Assembly: GCA_009774345.1 (NCBI GenBank)
Contig: VSNR01000057.1
Span: forward strand, 11,517 to 23,367
Reading direction: 5' to 3'
Length of the DNA: 11,851 nucleotides
Origin: Lachnospiraceae bacterium
GTDB taxonomy: Bacteria > Bacillota > Clostridia > Lachnospirales > Lachnospiraceae
Below are positions 1 through 7,722 of this stretch, piece after piece; the first letter of the stretch is position 1, and each line of letters starts with the position of its first letter. A model generated the notes under the pieces. That model did no database searches. It saw only the letters and a program-made list of their open reading frames with translations, and was not told the origin of the DNA. Position numbers and translations under genes: made by a program.

Positions 1-1802
1 ATGTGCGCCTCCATCTCTGTTTTCGCTCCGCTTTTTACCAGTGTCCCACATTCTTTACAGTAAGTGTCACCACTATATCCTTCCTGTGTACAGGTCGCTT
101 TTTTCTGATTGCGCAGCTCTGTATGGATATGACTGCATTGAATAGCCAGCGTCATCTCTTCACTCTCAGCGGCGGTGTAATTGTCCTGTTCCGCGATCAT
201 TGCCTTCACGGTATAAACACCGATGCCAGAGGGCAGACCGTCCATCCATTCGTTACTGCTCTGCGCAGTATAGGAATATTGGATTGTGCCGCTGTAAGCT
301 TCATCGTTCACCAGCGTCACAGCGGGCGCAGTAATCACTGCCGTACTACCAGTATAGTCCAGCTCCTGCACGGCATCGCCCCATGCAATCACAGGCGTAG
401 CCCTGCCAATTTGAAATGTCTCTGTCTGATTAAAAATCACTTCTGTTCCCATAACGGTAACAGACGCCTCCCCGGCGTTAATATGATTGCTGTATTCAAT
501 ATTATAGTTCTTCGCGTCCAACGGTTGACTGTCCACAGTGACCGTAATGTCAGGTGTCTGCGCCTGTCCGTTGTAAATCAGCCCCTGCGTGCCCTTCAGG
601 ACGACATTTAGCTTAGCGCCGCACTGACATAGTCGTGTATTGTTGTCAAAGCTATGCTTCTCGACATCACTTTTTCTGCCACAGCCTGCGACAGTGCATA
701 CCTTCCAGTGACTCGTACTGTCTTTCCTGTCAGACCATTCATGTTTTTCGTGGATGGTAAGCGGCCCTGTGTACACTTCACCTGTGGATTTACGCACAAG
801 ATCAATGACTCCTGCACCCTGCTTTACCTCACAATCCTCAGGCATATAGCTATCAGGGACATTGATCGCCCTATCCGCGTTGGCTGCTTCATCAAAAGTT
901 TCACTTCCGGCAAACACTTTGAGATTAAATTCCATACAGTCAGCAACAAGACAACCACTCTTCCTCACGATAAACACATCTTCAAAATTACCGGAGCTCC
1001 TGCCATTGAGTACCACGCCTTTTGCCCCGGATACATTCAGTGTACCGCCACTGCCCACGATCACCTGACCGGCAGAGATCGCGTTGTACTCTCCTCCCTC
1101 TACAGTCAGGGTTCCGTCTATAGTCACAGCGGCGTCCACGCCGCCGCTTGCGCCGATGCTGATACCTTTATTCGCACAAACCCGAGCGCCCGTCTCTACC
1201 ACAATGGCATTGCCGTTGCCGCCGTTGATGGCGATGTGCTCATCAACTGACAGCTCACCCGCACCTGAGAAAGACAGTTTTGTCTTATCAGGATCTTTGC
1301 ATATTTTCAGCTCATGAATAGAGCAGCTGCCCTCTGTTACGATCGTTACCGTGTCATCCGGCAGTGTAACTACGCCGCGGATGGTGATATTTTTCAAAGT
1401 AAGCTTATAGCTTCCAGAAGCCCCTTCCCAATGGTAGCCATCTGTATCCAAATCGCCAGCAGACGCAACAGTACTGAGATCCAAGTTGTCCTGTTCTGCT
1501 GCCCTATCCACGGTTTTCGTTTTTTGTGTTTCAATTTCTTCTTCCGTTTCTGTCTGAGTGCTGTTCATTTCCTTTGTTTCATTCTCTATTTCCGGTTCTG
1601 TTGTCTGAGATGTTTCTTTTATCTCATCCCCAGTTTCCGATTCAGACGTCTCAGTTGCAGCCTCCGTTGTTTCATTTTGGGGTATTTCACATAGAACAGT
1701 GTAGGACTCAGACGCTGATACAACAGCGATTTCAAAAGGTATCTTATTCCATATCACTGTAAATATCAATACCGCCGCCAACAGGATTCTATTCTTTTCC
1801 AT
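1..1802 (-). CDS. Large secreted Cys/His-rich surface protein with Ig-like domains (3' end outside window)
   Basis: The frame is open without a stop for 600 codons from the ATG at 1802 to the left edge, so the C-terminus, including any cell-wall anchor, is missing. Residues 1-31 form a signal peptide (basic start, hydrophobic core, cleavage probably near VSAS). Residues 41-100 are a Thr/Glu/Ser-rich spacer. Residues about 125-270 are short Gly/Val/Thr strands like a right-handed beta-helix. A ribbon-like cluster follows (H354, C369, C374, H383, C392, C394), then two Ig/MBG-like domains (about 398-465 and 468-555). A second cluster starts at C556 and includes ATCTQEGYSGDTYCKECG near 569-586, a repeat familiar from Lachnospiraceae surface proteins. 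GGAGG lies 11 bases before the ATG, slightly far. It is monocistronic, with its own promoter upstream. The role is inferred as adhesion or glycan binding; the ligand is unknown. Confidence 0.85.
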   Translation of the reverse strand, partial: MEKNRILLAAVLIFTVIWNKIPFEIAVVSASESYTVLCEIPQNETTEAATETSESETGDEIKETSQTTEPEIENETKEMNSTQTETEEEIETQKTKTVDRAAEQDNLDLSTVASAGDLDTDGYHWEGASGSYKLTLKNITIRGVVTLPDDTVTIVTEGSCSIHELKICKDPDKTKLSFSGAGELSVDEHIAINGGNGNAIVVETGARVCANKGISIGASGGVDAAVTIDGTLTVEGGEYNAISAGQVIVGSGGTLNVSGAKGVVLNGRSSGNFEDVFIVRKSGCLVADCMEFNLKVFAGSETFDEAANADRAINVPDSYMPEDCEVKQGAGVIDLVRKSTGEVYTGPLTIHEKHEWSDRKDSTSHWKVCTVAGCGRKSDVEKHSFDNNTRLCQCGAKLNVVLKGTQGLIYNGQAQTPDITVTVDSQPLDAKNYNIEYSNHINAGEASVTVMGTEVIFNQTETFQIGRATPVIAWGDAVQELDYTGSTAVITAPAVTLVNDEAYSGTIQYSYTAQSSNEWMDGLPSGIGVYTVKAMIAEQDNYTAAESEEMTLAIQCSHIHTELRNQKKATCTQEGYSGDTYCKECGTLVKSGAKTEMEAH

Positions 1803-1855
1803 AATGCACCAATCCTCCAATTCTAAAAATGCCCTTATATATAGACACTAATTAC

Positions 1856-1861
1856 ATTATA
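1856..1861 (-). promoter_or_regulatory. -10 element of the surface protein gene promoter
   Basis: A perfect TATAAT reads on the minus strand, preceded by TG. The hexamer 17 bases upstream (ATAGAA, 1879-1884) is a poor -35. The predicted transcript starts near 1850, giving a leader of about 48 bases. The weak -35 next to direct repeats suggests an activator-dependent promoter. Confidence 0.6.
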
Positions 1862-1888
1862 CAGATTTTTACATTTTTTTCTATAAGG

Positions 1889-1921
1889 ATGGCACGAATG
1901 GTTAAAATATGGCACAAACGG
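1889..1921 (-). promoter_or_regulatory. Pair of 13-bp direct repeats, possible LytTR-type activator site
   Basis: On the minus strand CCGTTTGTGCCAT (1921-1909) and CCATTCGTGCCAT (1901-1889) match at 11 of 13 positions with a period of 20 bp, about two helical turns. They end directly upstream of the weak -35 region of the surface protein promoter. LytTR regulators (AgrA, ComE family) bind 9-bp direct repeats with a spacer of about 12 bp at such promoters. Reading half-sites ACCGTTTGT and ACCATTCGT gives a spacer of 11. The repeat is seen; the regulator class is inferred. Confidence 0.5.
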
Positions 1922-1943
1922 TGTATCGACGCTTCGGTTCATA

Positions 1944-4031
1944 TTATCTCTCAGACTCAATATTACGCAGGAATCCGACATAAGTCACCACGAAATAGAC
2001 ACTGTAAACGCCCAGAAACAGCACCAGTGAAATCCCAAAATACACTGCTGACGGCGTTCTTGTCCCTGCATAGAAATTAAATTTTCCGCCCACAAATCCG
2101 ATGATAATACCGCTGATGACAGCTGCAAAAAGCGCCGGGCACAGATAAAATAAAAACAATTGTTTCAAGACCAGACCGGAGACTTCCTTTGTGTCCATGC
2201 CAATCTGGCGCAGCACTTTATAGCGGAATTTATACTTTGAGGCGTCGCTGAGCTGCTGGACAGACAATACCGTCAGCGCAACACACAAAAAGACCAGCCC
2301 CATATAAGTCAATGGAAAAATGACCGTTGACAGCATACATTTCATTTCCACCACAATATTATCCCGAACCAGATTATCCGCTCCCCACACAAGGATGGAA
2401 TCCGAACCTGCGCACTCTGTTCCATTAAATACTGTGTCTTCATCCATATTTGCAATGGCATCAAATGATTTATAATCCAGCTCCTTTGCGAGCTCATCCA
2501 ATGACTTCTTTAAATCCTTTGGCGCTGTCTGCTCAAGCTGCACCGCAAGCTCTGAATAAAACGGACGCATCTTTGCTGCCTCGTCATCCGGCACAACAAT
2601 CACATAATCCCCGCCGTTATGACCGTCCTGTGAAAATGGTTCCGTGTGGTATCCTGCAAAGCGAAGTCTCCCGTCACTTCCCTCTATGACAAGCTGTTTG
2701 GAAAAATCCCCCGTCTCGCGAAACACTCTGTCCTTGATATGAATCAGGTACTCATCACCGTTTAGCACAATGGCGTCCATGCCAAGCATCTTCCGCAGAT
2801 GATTATAATCAGACAGAGACATATAGGTGTCAAAACTACAGTACGTAAAATTCTGTTTGTCACGTATTGCCTCCAAATCCGGCGTTCCATCCGCTTTTTG
2901 ATACATATCGCCAAATACCTTTAAATGCGTATACAGCCAGACATTCATCTGGTTCGTTCCATTTTCATAAATATGATACACATAGGCTTCCTTGACTGGC
3001 ACATGCTGCCTGATCACCGAAAGCTCAGCCGCAAAATCATCTTCTACATAGGCACTGTGTATATGGACGTCAAACGGCATTTTGTCAGGCAGCATTCCAT
3101 TCTCATAAAAATTGAACATCATCGCGACAGAACATCCTAGAAATGCCAGCACAAACAGCGCTGTCAATGTCCCCATTGTAAACTGCATGGTCTTGATTTT
3201 CGATGCAAACTGTCTGAGCAAAAACAGATTCTGCGCTGTGTAAACTGCATTTCCCCCGCGGCGCACATAGGTGATAATCCATGCAGACAGTCCTATATAA
3301 AACAAATAAATTACAAGCACCAGCCCAATCAAAAAGAGCAGTATCGTATGGCCGCCCCACCCTTTTCCATAAAAGAGCCATATCCCAAACAGCACCAAAA
3401 AGAGAATAGAAATTGGAAACAGCCATTGTTTGAGCCCCTCATGAGATTCTTTGATCTCCTCGTTCTGACGCGCTGCATTCATCAGACTGTGAATATTCAT
3501 TTTTTTCAGTTTTCTTCTGCATCGAAGCAGTGCCAGCAAATAACAGCCCGCATAGCAGGATGCGGTCATTATGAGACAACCGCGGTCAAATTCAATATTG
3601 ATTCTATAATCGGAGAATACCATGCTGTAGAGAATGGACATCAAAATCTGCTGTACCAGCACACCAAAGACAATCCCTGCCAGAAATGCCCCTGCGCCAA
3701 GCAGCGCGCTCTCGCGCATATACAGCTTTGCAATCTGGCGTTTCTCCATGCCAAGCAGCAAATAAATGCCAAACTCCCTGCTTCTCTTTTCCAGAATAAA
3801 CCGTATCATATAGTTAATCAGCCATGCGATAATCAGCACGATAAAAAACGTCGCAAGTCCCAGCATGACCTCCAAGATGCCCACCTCCTCAAACATAGCG
3901 CGGATATCCTTTGAAAAGATCAGGCTGTTGAAGGCAAACATCAGCGCCACCACGACCGTCATTGTGAAAAAATAGACTACATAATCCTTTGCCGAACGGC
4001 GCACATTGCGCAGTGCCAGTTTAGCGAGCAT
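1944..4031 (-). CDS. bceB: BceB-type ABC transporter permease (antimicrobial peptide sensing/resistance)
   Basis: This is a 695-residue FtsX-like permease of the BceB/VraG family, the membrane partner of the ATPase encoded just upstream. In characterised systems BceAB frees cell-wall lipid intermediates from peptide antibiotics such as bacitracin and signals flux to a BceS kinase. I see ten hydrophobic segments in the family layout: one near residues 15-36, six more up to about 312, an extracellular domain of about 250 residues (roughly 315-565), then three C-terminal segments. The ATG at 4031 is preferred over an in-frame GTG at 4040: GGAGG (4044-4040) sits 8 bases before the ATG but overlaps the GTG. 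The gene overlaps the end of the ATPase gene by 11 bp, so translation is probably coupled. The family is clear; the drug specificity cannot be read from the sequence. Confidence 0.9.
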   Translation of the reverse strand: MLAKLALRNVRRSAKDYVVYFFTMTVVVALMFAFNSLIFSKDIRAMFEEVGILEVMLGLATFFIVLIIAWLINYMIRFILEKRSREFGIYLLLGMEKRQIAKLYMRESALLGAGAFLAGIVFGVLVQQILMSILYSMVFSDYRINIEFDRGCLIMTASCYAGCYLLALLRCRRKLKKMNIHSLMNAARQNEEIKESHEGLKQWLFPISILFLVLFGIWLFYGKGWGGHTILLFLIGLVLVIYLFYIGLSAWIITYVRRGGNAVYTAQNLFLLRQFASKIKTMQFTMGTLTALFVLAFLGCSVAMMFNFYENGMLPDKMPFDVHIHSAYVEDDFAAELSVIRQHVPVKEAYVYHIYENGTNQMNVWLYTHLKVFGDMYQKADGTPDLEAIRDKQNFTYCSFDTYMSLSDYNHLRKMLGMDAIVLNGDEYLIHIKDRVFRETGDFSKQLVIEGSDGRLRFAGYHTEPFSQDGHNGGDYVIVVPDDEAAKMRPFYSELAVQLEQTAPKDLKKSLDELAKELDYKSFDAIANMDEDTVFNGTECAGSDSILVWGADNLVRDNIVVEMKCMLSTVIFPLTYMGLVFLCVALTVLSVQQLSDASKYKFRYKVLRQIGMDTKEVSGLVLKQLFLFYLCPALFAAVISGIIIGFVGGKFNFYAGTRTPSAVYFGISLVLFLGVYSVYFVVTYVGFLRNIESER

Positions 4032-4785
4032 CCCTCTCACCTCCTGTCACAGACAATACATCCAGTATCGCATTTAGAAATTCACGCCTGCCCTTCTGCC
4101 CGCGAATCAGCTCATGAAAAATCCTGCCGTCCTTTAGAAATAAGATGCGGCTGCAATAGCTTGCTGAGAAAGCATCGTGCGTCACCATAAAGATTGTCGC
4201 CCTTTTTGATTCGTTCAGGCTTTGAAACGTCTCCAAAAGCGTTTCTGCCGCTTTGGAGTCAAGCGCCCCTGTCGGTTCATCCGCGAGCAGAAGTTTGGGA
4301 TGATTGATGAGTGCCCGCGCGCAGGCACAGCGCTGCTTCTGCCCGCCTGATACCTGATACGGAAACTGGTTGCGGATTTCCCAGATGCCAAGCAGGCGCA
4401 TCATTTCCTCACTCTCCTGTTTGATGACGTTTTTACTCTTTTTCTGAAGCGTCATTGCGAGCACAATGTTCTCTCCGATGGTCAGCGTATCCAGCAGATT
4501 GTAGTCCTGAAACACAAAGCCCAGATTTTCCTTGCGGAACTTTGCAAGCCGGTCAGGCTTTAATTCTGTGATATCCGTCTGCTGATAGTAAATGTGTCCT
4601 GCTGTCACACTGTCAATGGTGGCAAGCATATTGAGCAACGTCGTCTTGCCTGAGCCCGAAGCGCCCATCACCCCCACAAATTCCCCCTCTTCTACCTGAA
4701 AGCTCACGCGGTCAACTGCCTTTGTCATGCCCGCCGCACTGCCGTAATATTTCTCTACATCGCATACATTGATATAATCTTTCAT
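4021..4785 (-). CDS. bceA: BceA-type ABC transporter ATP-binding protein
   Basis: This cytoplasmic ATPase of 254 residues powers the permease encoded next. All motifs are present in order: Walker A GASGSGKTT (about residues 41-49), Q-loop VFQDYNLL (about 90-97), signature VSGGQKQR (about 143-150), Walker B LLLADEPTGALD (about 165-176) and the H-loop histidine in VTHD (about 201). The LolD/MacB-like class that carries PTGALD is the one paired with FtsX-like permeases. GGAGG lies 6 bases before the ATG. The two-gene operon is complete, but no bceR/bceS-type histidine kinase or response regulator is present in the window, so control must come from elsewhere. The upstream region carries a BceR-like inverted repeat. 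Confidence 0.93.
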   Translation of the reverse strand: MKDYINVCDVEKYYGSAAGMTKAVDRVSFQVEEGEFVGVMGASGSGKTTLLNMLATIDSVTAGHIYYQQTDITELKPDRLAKFRKENLGFVFQDYNLLDTLTIGENIVLAMTLQKKSKNVIKQESEEMMRLLGIWEIRNQFPYQVSGGQKQRCACARALINHPKLLLADEPTGALDSKAAETLLETFQSLNESKRATIFMVTHDAFSASYCSRILFLKDGRIFHELIRGQKGRREFLNAILDVLSVTGGERDAR

Positions 4786-4808
4786 CTAAATCCTCCATCT
4801 CGAATAGC

Positions 4809-4852
4809 ATTATACATTGGATAAATCTATTTACTATAAGTCTATCATATCA
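4809..4852 (-). promoter_or_regulatory. Two candidate promoters for bceAB
   Basis: The nearer -10 is TATAAT at 4814-4809, and the farther is an extended -10, TGATATGAT, at 4852-4844. Neither has a good -35 at 17 bp (ATAGTA and TACCAC). The farther promoter would put the BceR-like box roughly 45-70 bp upstream of its start site, a usual activator position. Which one is used cannot be decided from sequence. Confidence 0.5.
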
Positions 4853-4882
4853 GAAATGGAGATGGTGTGGTATCACTGTGGG

Positions 4883-4907
4883 TTACAGTAGTCTTACAAA
4901 TTTGTAA
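4883..4907 (-). promoter_or_regulatory. BceR-like response regulator binding site
   Basis: TTACAAATTTGTAA (4894-4907) is a perfect 14-bp palindrome and fits the published BceR consensus TNACA-N4-TGTAA exactly. A further TGTAA half (minus strand 4887-4883) follows in direct orientation after 11 bp, on the side toward the promoter, like the secondary half-site described for BceR promoters. Its place upstream of a BceAB operon with weak -35 elements supports the call. Confidence 0.7.
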
Positions 4908-4983
4908 CTTTATTGCAAGTTTGCCCTCTTTGGAAATGCTGAACGAGAATCTGTGAAAGGAGAGCTGTAAAGATAGTAATAAA

Positions 4984-5454
4984 CTAATGGATTCGCAGTT
5001 CCATTTCCAGAAACTGCTTGATATAGGGGTTGTTCTCCTCACTCAATGTCGGCTGGAATGCCATATAACGGCATTTCTGATACTGCTCGCCGTCCAGCAC
5101 AAAGGTATATCCCATGATGCATTTCGGGTTACAGTCATCAGGATTGACCAGCCGTTTGCAGACAGACGCTTTCTTGATTTCCTTTTTAAACTTTTCGGGC
5201 AGTGTGTCCAGAAAATGCTGGTATTCCTGTAGGTGTTCGGGATAAATGCGAAGCTTCATCCCTGTTTTCCGGGATACGAATGTTGCCAGCGTTCTCTTGC
5301 TGTCATTCAACACATAGGAGACAACATAGCCGCTTTTTTGTGATTTGATGTCGCATTTACAGCCGTTTCCTGTCAAATACTCGTTGATCTGACTCACAAA
5401 GCTGCAAAACCGCTCATCAACGGTTTCCATAAACATACTAAATTTCTCATCCAT
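4984..5454 (-). CDS. Uncharacterised small cysteine-rich protein
   Basis: A 156-residue soluble protein with no signal peptide or membrane segment. I recognise the type as a hypothetical protein found in many Firmicutes but know no function. The N-terminal half (about 1-80) looks like a mixed alpha/beta domain. The C-terminal half carries four cysteines spaced C99-X8-C108-X3-C112-X15-C128 within a well-formed stretch (KRLVNPDDCNPKCIMGY), which could bind a metal. There are three more cysteines at 17, 32 and 34. The ATG at 5454 is chosen because GGAGGG lies 5-6 bases upstream; the in-frame extension to 5481 begins with no such site. It follows the AraC/GyrI regulator by 27 bp and is probably co-transcribed with it, so its product may act in the same stress or ligand response. 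Confidence 0.75.
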   Translation of the reverse strand: MDEKFSMFMETVDERFCSFVSQINEYLTGNGCKCDIKSQKSGYVVSYVLNDSKRTLATFVSRKTGMKLRIYPEHLQEYQHFLDTLPEKFKKEIKKASVCKRLVNPDDCNPKCIMGYTFVLDGEQYQKCRYMAFQPTLSEENNPYIKQFLEMELRIH

Positions 5455-5481
5455 AAATCCCTCCGTTCTGCCTTTTCCCAA

Positions 5482-6354
5482 TCATAAACTGGCCTGCGGC
5501 GCGTGGCAGTGTTTGTTGGTTACCGGAATCCATACCTCGTACTGTGCGTTCTGCGGGTCTGGATTCAGGTAAACTTCAATATCAGGGGCATTGGCATATT
5601 CATATCCAGAGGCCGGAAGCCACTCTGATATGATCCGCTGTTCCAATTCCTGTATGGACTGGTTCGTACCAGTTCCAGAAAAGATTGCCCAAGTAGATGC
5701 AGGCACAGTATATTCTTCAAACCCGCCGCTTGTTTTTGTACTCGAAACGGCAATAAAATATTTCCATTCTTCCTTGTCATTGCAGGCACTCACTCCCAAG
5801 AGCCCCATTGGCGGCGCATCCATCATTGCTGCCAGTTTCCCGATTGTTCCATTGGCAGACGCCTCCTGCCACATCTTAGGCACCACCATAAAATTTTTTT
5901 CAATCTCCTGATCAAGCGGTGCGGATATGCCTACGATGCGGAATGCTTCTTTTGTTTCGATCCGGTAATTCATTTCTGTCGCTCCTTTTACAGCAATTCT
6001 AAACACAATGGGGGAAAAAGATTTCACGGATACCCCCTTGTCTTTCACAGCAGAGGGGGCTATTCCGTGAAAAGACTGGAATGCCCTGTTAAACGCGGTC
6101 GGAGAACGGTAGCCGTACTTCTGTGCAATATCAATAATCCGTTCCTCTCCCCCCTGCAAATCTACCGCCGCCAAAGACATTTTTCTTCTTCGGATATACT
6201 CTGCCAGAGAGACGCCCGCCATATAGGTAAACATCCTCTGGTAGTGATAGGCAGAACAGCAGGCAATCCGCCCAAGCTGTTCATAGTCGATCTCGTCTGT
6301 CAGATGTTCCTCAATATAATTCATGCTCTGGTTTAGTCTTTCAACCCATTCCAT
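5482..6354 (-). CDS. AraC-family regulator with C-terminal GyrI-like effector domain
   Basis: A 290-residue transcription regulator. Residues 1-108 hold two helix-turn-helix units of the AraC/XylS type: the first includes LGRIACCSAYHYQRMF, the second IIDIAQKYGYRSPTAFNRAF, followed by the usual GIAPSAV segment. Residues about 128-290 match a GyrI/SbmC-like small-molecule binding fold (YRIETKEAFRIVGIS at its start, YEVWIPV at its end). This is the domain order of Rob/BmrR-like multidrug and stress sensors, with the DNA-binding part first. GAGGAGGT lies 5 bases before the ATG. The small cysteine-rich gene downstream is the obvious co-transcribed target. The BceAB operon beyond it has its own promoter. 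The ligand is unknown. Confidence 0.88.
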   Translation of the reverse strand: MEWVERLNQSMNYIEEHLTDEIDYEQLGRIACCSAYHYQRMFTYMAGVSLAEYIRRRKMSLAAVDLQGGEERIIDIAQKYGYRSPTAFNRAFQSFHGIAPSAVKDKGVSVKSFSPIVFRIAVKGATEMNYRIETKEAFRIVGISAPLDQEIEKNFMVVPKMWQEASANGTIGKLAAMMDAPPMGLLGVSACNDKEEWKYFIAVSSTKTSGGFEEYTVPASTWAIFSGTGTNQSIQELEQRIISEWLPASGYEYANAPDIEVYLNPDPQNAQYEVWIPVTNKHCHAPQASL

Positions 6355-6393
6355 AAGATACCTCCTCGTATATAGTGTGCGTGTGTCTTTATC

Positions 6394-6399
6394 ATTATA
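6394..6399 (-). promoter_or_regulatory. -10 element for the AraC/GyrI gene
   Basis: TATAAT reads on the minus strand 39 bases before the ATG. The hexamer 17 bp upstream (AGGAAA) does not resemble TTGACA, so the promoter may depend on activation, perhaps by the AraC protein itself. Confidence 0.5.
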
Positions 6400-6424
6400 A
6401 GGCTTATTCTTCTATTTTTCCTCT

Positions 6425-6744
6425 CTATTCATGCACAAAAAAGAGAGCCTTCCTTATTCGTAATGCAATTGGTGTGATGATCAGATACAAAATAGTTAAA
6501 ATGATAAAAAAGCCAATATCCGCCTCCAAAAACACATAGATAATATTAAATCCAAAGTGCATCAGGACCGAATAAACCAGATTGTTATGCCGTTCCAGAA
6601 AAATGTTCATCCAAATGGTCATGCAGGTAATAACAACAATATTGGAAATGATATATGGAATTGCCCGCCAATCGGTATACGCTGAATCCACTGCCCACAA
6701 CAGCGTATGCCAGTAATGTATTTTTTCAAATAATTTAATTTCAT
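6425..6744 (-). pseudogene. CPBP-family intramembrane protease remnant, internally deleted and frameshifted
   Basis: AAGGAGG (6757-6751) lies 6 bases before an ATG at 6744 and opens MKLNYLKKYI, a natural start for this family, 14 bp after the XRE regulator gene. That frame soon becomes non-sensical (ITGIRCCGQW). The recognisable protein continues in another frame from about 6710: YWHTLLW, then several hydrophobic segments, and motif 3 HFGFN in NNLVYSVLMHFGFN, ending at 6425. Motif 1 (EExxxR) and the first membrane segments are absent. I read this as an internal deletion that joined the first 8-10 codons to the C-terminal half out of frame. The later frame alone is open back to a GTG at 6802, but that start overlaps the XRE gene and adds non-family residues. 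A -1 slip at the six-A run (6727-6722) is possible but would still give a half-length protein. Confidence 0.65.
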
Positions 6745-6758
6745 CGTATCCCTCCTTT

Positions 6759-7652
6759 TTACATTTTTTGCAAAGTTCTGTCTGTACTGATAACAAGCTC
6801 ACTCTTTATTCCATTTAGTTCAATCATATTCTCCGCATCCGACACACTGAAAGGCTCTGTCTGCTTTCCATCTCGCTCATAAGATATGCTTGTGCCAATC
6901 CCTTTCGCAATGGCCGTAAAAGCTGCGCTCTCTGGAACATAAATTTTTGAAGTTGCTGATACTTGATTGATCGCTACCTCTCCGTTTATGGTACGGCAGA
7001 CCACTTCCATATCAAGGTTACAGTTAATCTCTACGGTTCCGATGACATCCTCAAGCAAAACACGTGGTGTTTTGATATCAAGTTCTATGCTGTCACATAC
7101 TAAAGAACGGATTTCCACTGTTTCTGCATTGACTGCACATTCAATTTTGCCGATATACGGCGCTGGGATCTGGACAAAGATGCGGACTGCTTCTTTTGCC
7201 ACTTTCTCTGTTACCCCGTTTTTACGGTTTACGTCTACATCAATCCGTTTTCTGATATCATCAATCCTGACCTTAAAATCATTTTGAAGCGTGGGTATGG
7301 TATTGGATACGAGGCGGACACGGATTTTCTCTCCCTCATATCCTGACAGCGTGATTTGTTTTGCCCCGCCGAATTTCATATCGTAGCGTTTGGGTTCATC
7401 AATGTCGTACTCCGTGATACTCTCATAAAGATAATCCGCTGGCTTTTTCGCTCCCTTTTCATTAGAGAGCAGCTCGTCAACGGAAATGTCAAACAGGGCG
7501 GAAATTGCCATCATATTTTCGATGTCGGGAATACCTGTATCCGTCTCCCATTTGGTCACTGCCTGACGTGATACCCCAAGTTTTTCTGCCAGCCGCTCCT
7601 GTGACATCCCTGCCTGCTTGCGGATTGTTTTTAATTTTTCTGCAAATGTCAT
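6759..7652 (-). CDS. XRE-family regulator with DUF4097-like C-terminal domain
   Basis: A 297-residue protein. Residues 1-62 are a Cro/C1-type helix-turn-helix (LKTIRKQAGMSQERLAEKLG, then SRQAVTKWETDTGIPD and the ISVDELLS end). After a short linker, residues about 85-295 are regular short beta strands with alternating hydrophobic residues (for example IELDIKTPRVLLEDV), resembling DUF4097 adhesin-like domains that often follow regulators or membrane proteins in Firmicutes. I see no membrane segment, so it should be cytoplasmic. GGAGG lies 9 bases before the ATG. A promoter and a perfect palindrome sit upstream, suggesting autoregulation. The next gene, now broken, encoded a CPBP membrane protease and was probably its operon partner. 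What the beta domain senses is unknown. Confidence 0.85.
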   Translation of the reverse strand: MTFAEKLKTIRKQAGMSQERLAEKLGVSRQAVTKWETDTGIPDIENMMAISALFDISVDELLSNEKGAKKPADYLYESITEYDIDEPKRYDMKFGGAKQITLSGYEGEKIRVRLVSNTIPTLQNDFKVRIDDIRKRIDVDVNRKNGVTEKVAKEAVRIFVQIPAPYIGKIECAVNAETVEIRSLVCDSIELDIKTPRVLLEDVIGTVEINCNLDMEVVCRTINGEVAINQVSATSKIYVPESAAFTAIAKGIGTSISYERDGKQTEPFSVSDAENMIELNGIKSELVISTDRTLQKM

Positions 7653-7671
7653 ATAAATCTGCCTCCTTCTT

Positions 7672-7711
7672 TTGATATATCAAGTATAGGAAAATATATT
7701 TATCAATACAA
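7672..7711 (-). promoter_or_regulatory. Promoter and palindromic operator of the XRE regulator gene
   Basis: On the minus strand a -35 TTGTAT (7711-7706) is followed after exactly 17 bp by a -10 TATACT (7688-7683). The perfect 12-bp palindrome TTGATATATCAA (7672-7683) begins at the last base of the -10 and covers the predicted start site, a position where a bound dimer would block transcription. The XRE product is the likely binder, which is an inference. Confidence 0.6.
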
Positions 7712-7722
7712 GCAAACAGAGA

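Noticed and set aside
3..1762. Several plus-strand open frames of 75-200 codons across this region
   Set aside because: They lie opposite one uninterrupted 600-codon minus-strand gene with signal peptide, ribosome site and recognisable domains; the plus-strand products are low-complexity and have no ribosome sites.
6722..6744. Programmed -1 frameshift at the A run of the CPBP gene
   Set aside because: The slip would be possible, but the product would still lack motif 1 and half of the membrane segments; deletion explains the data better.
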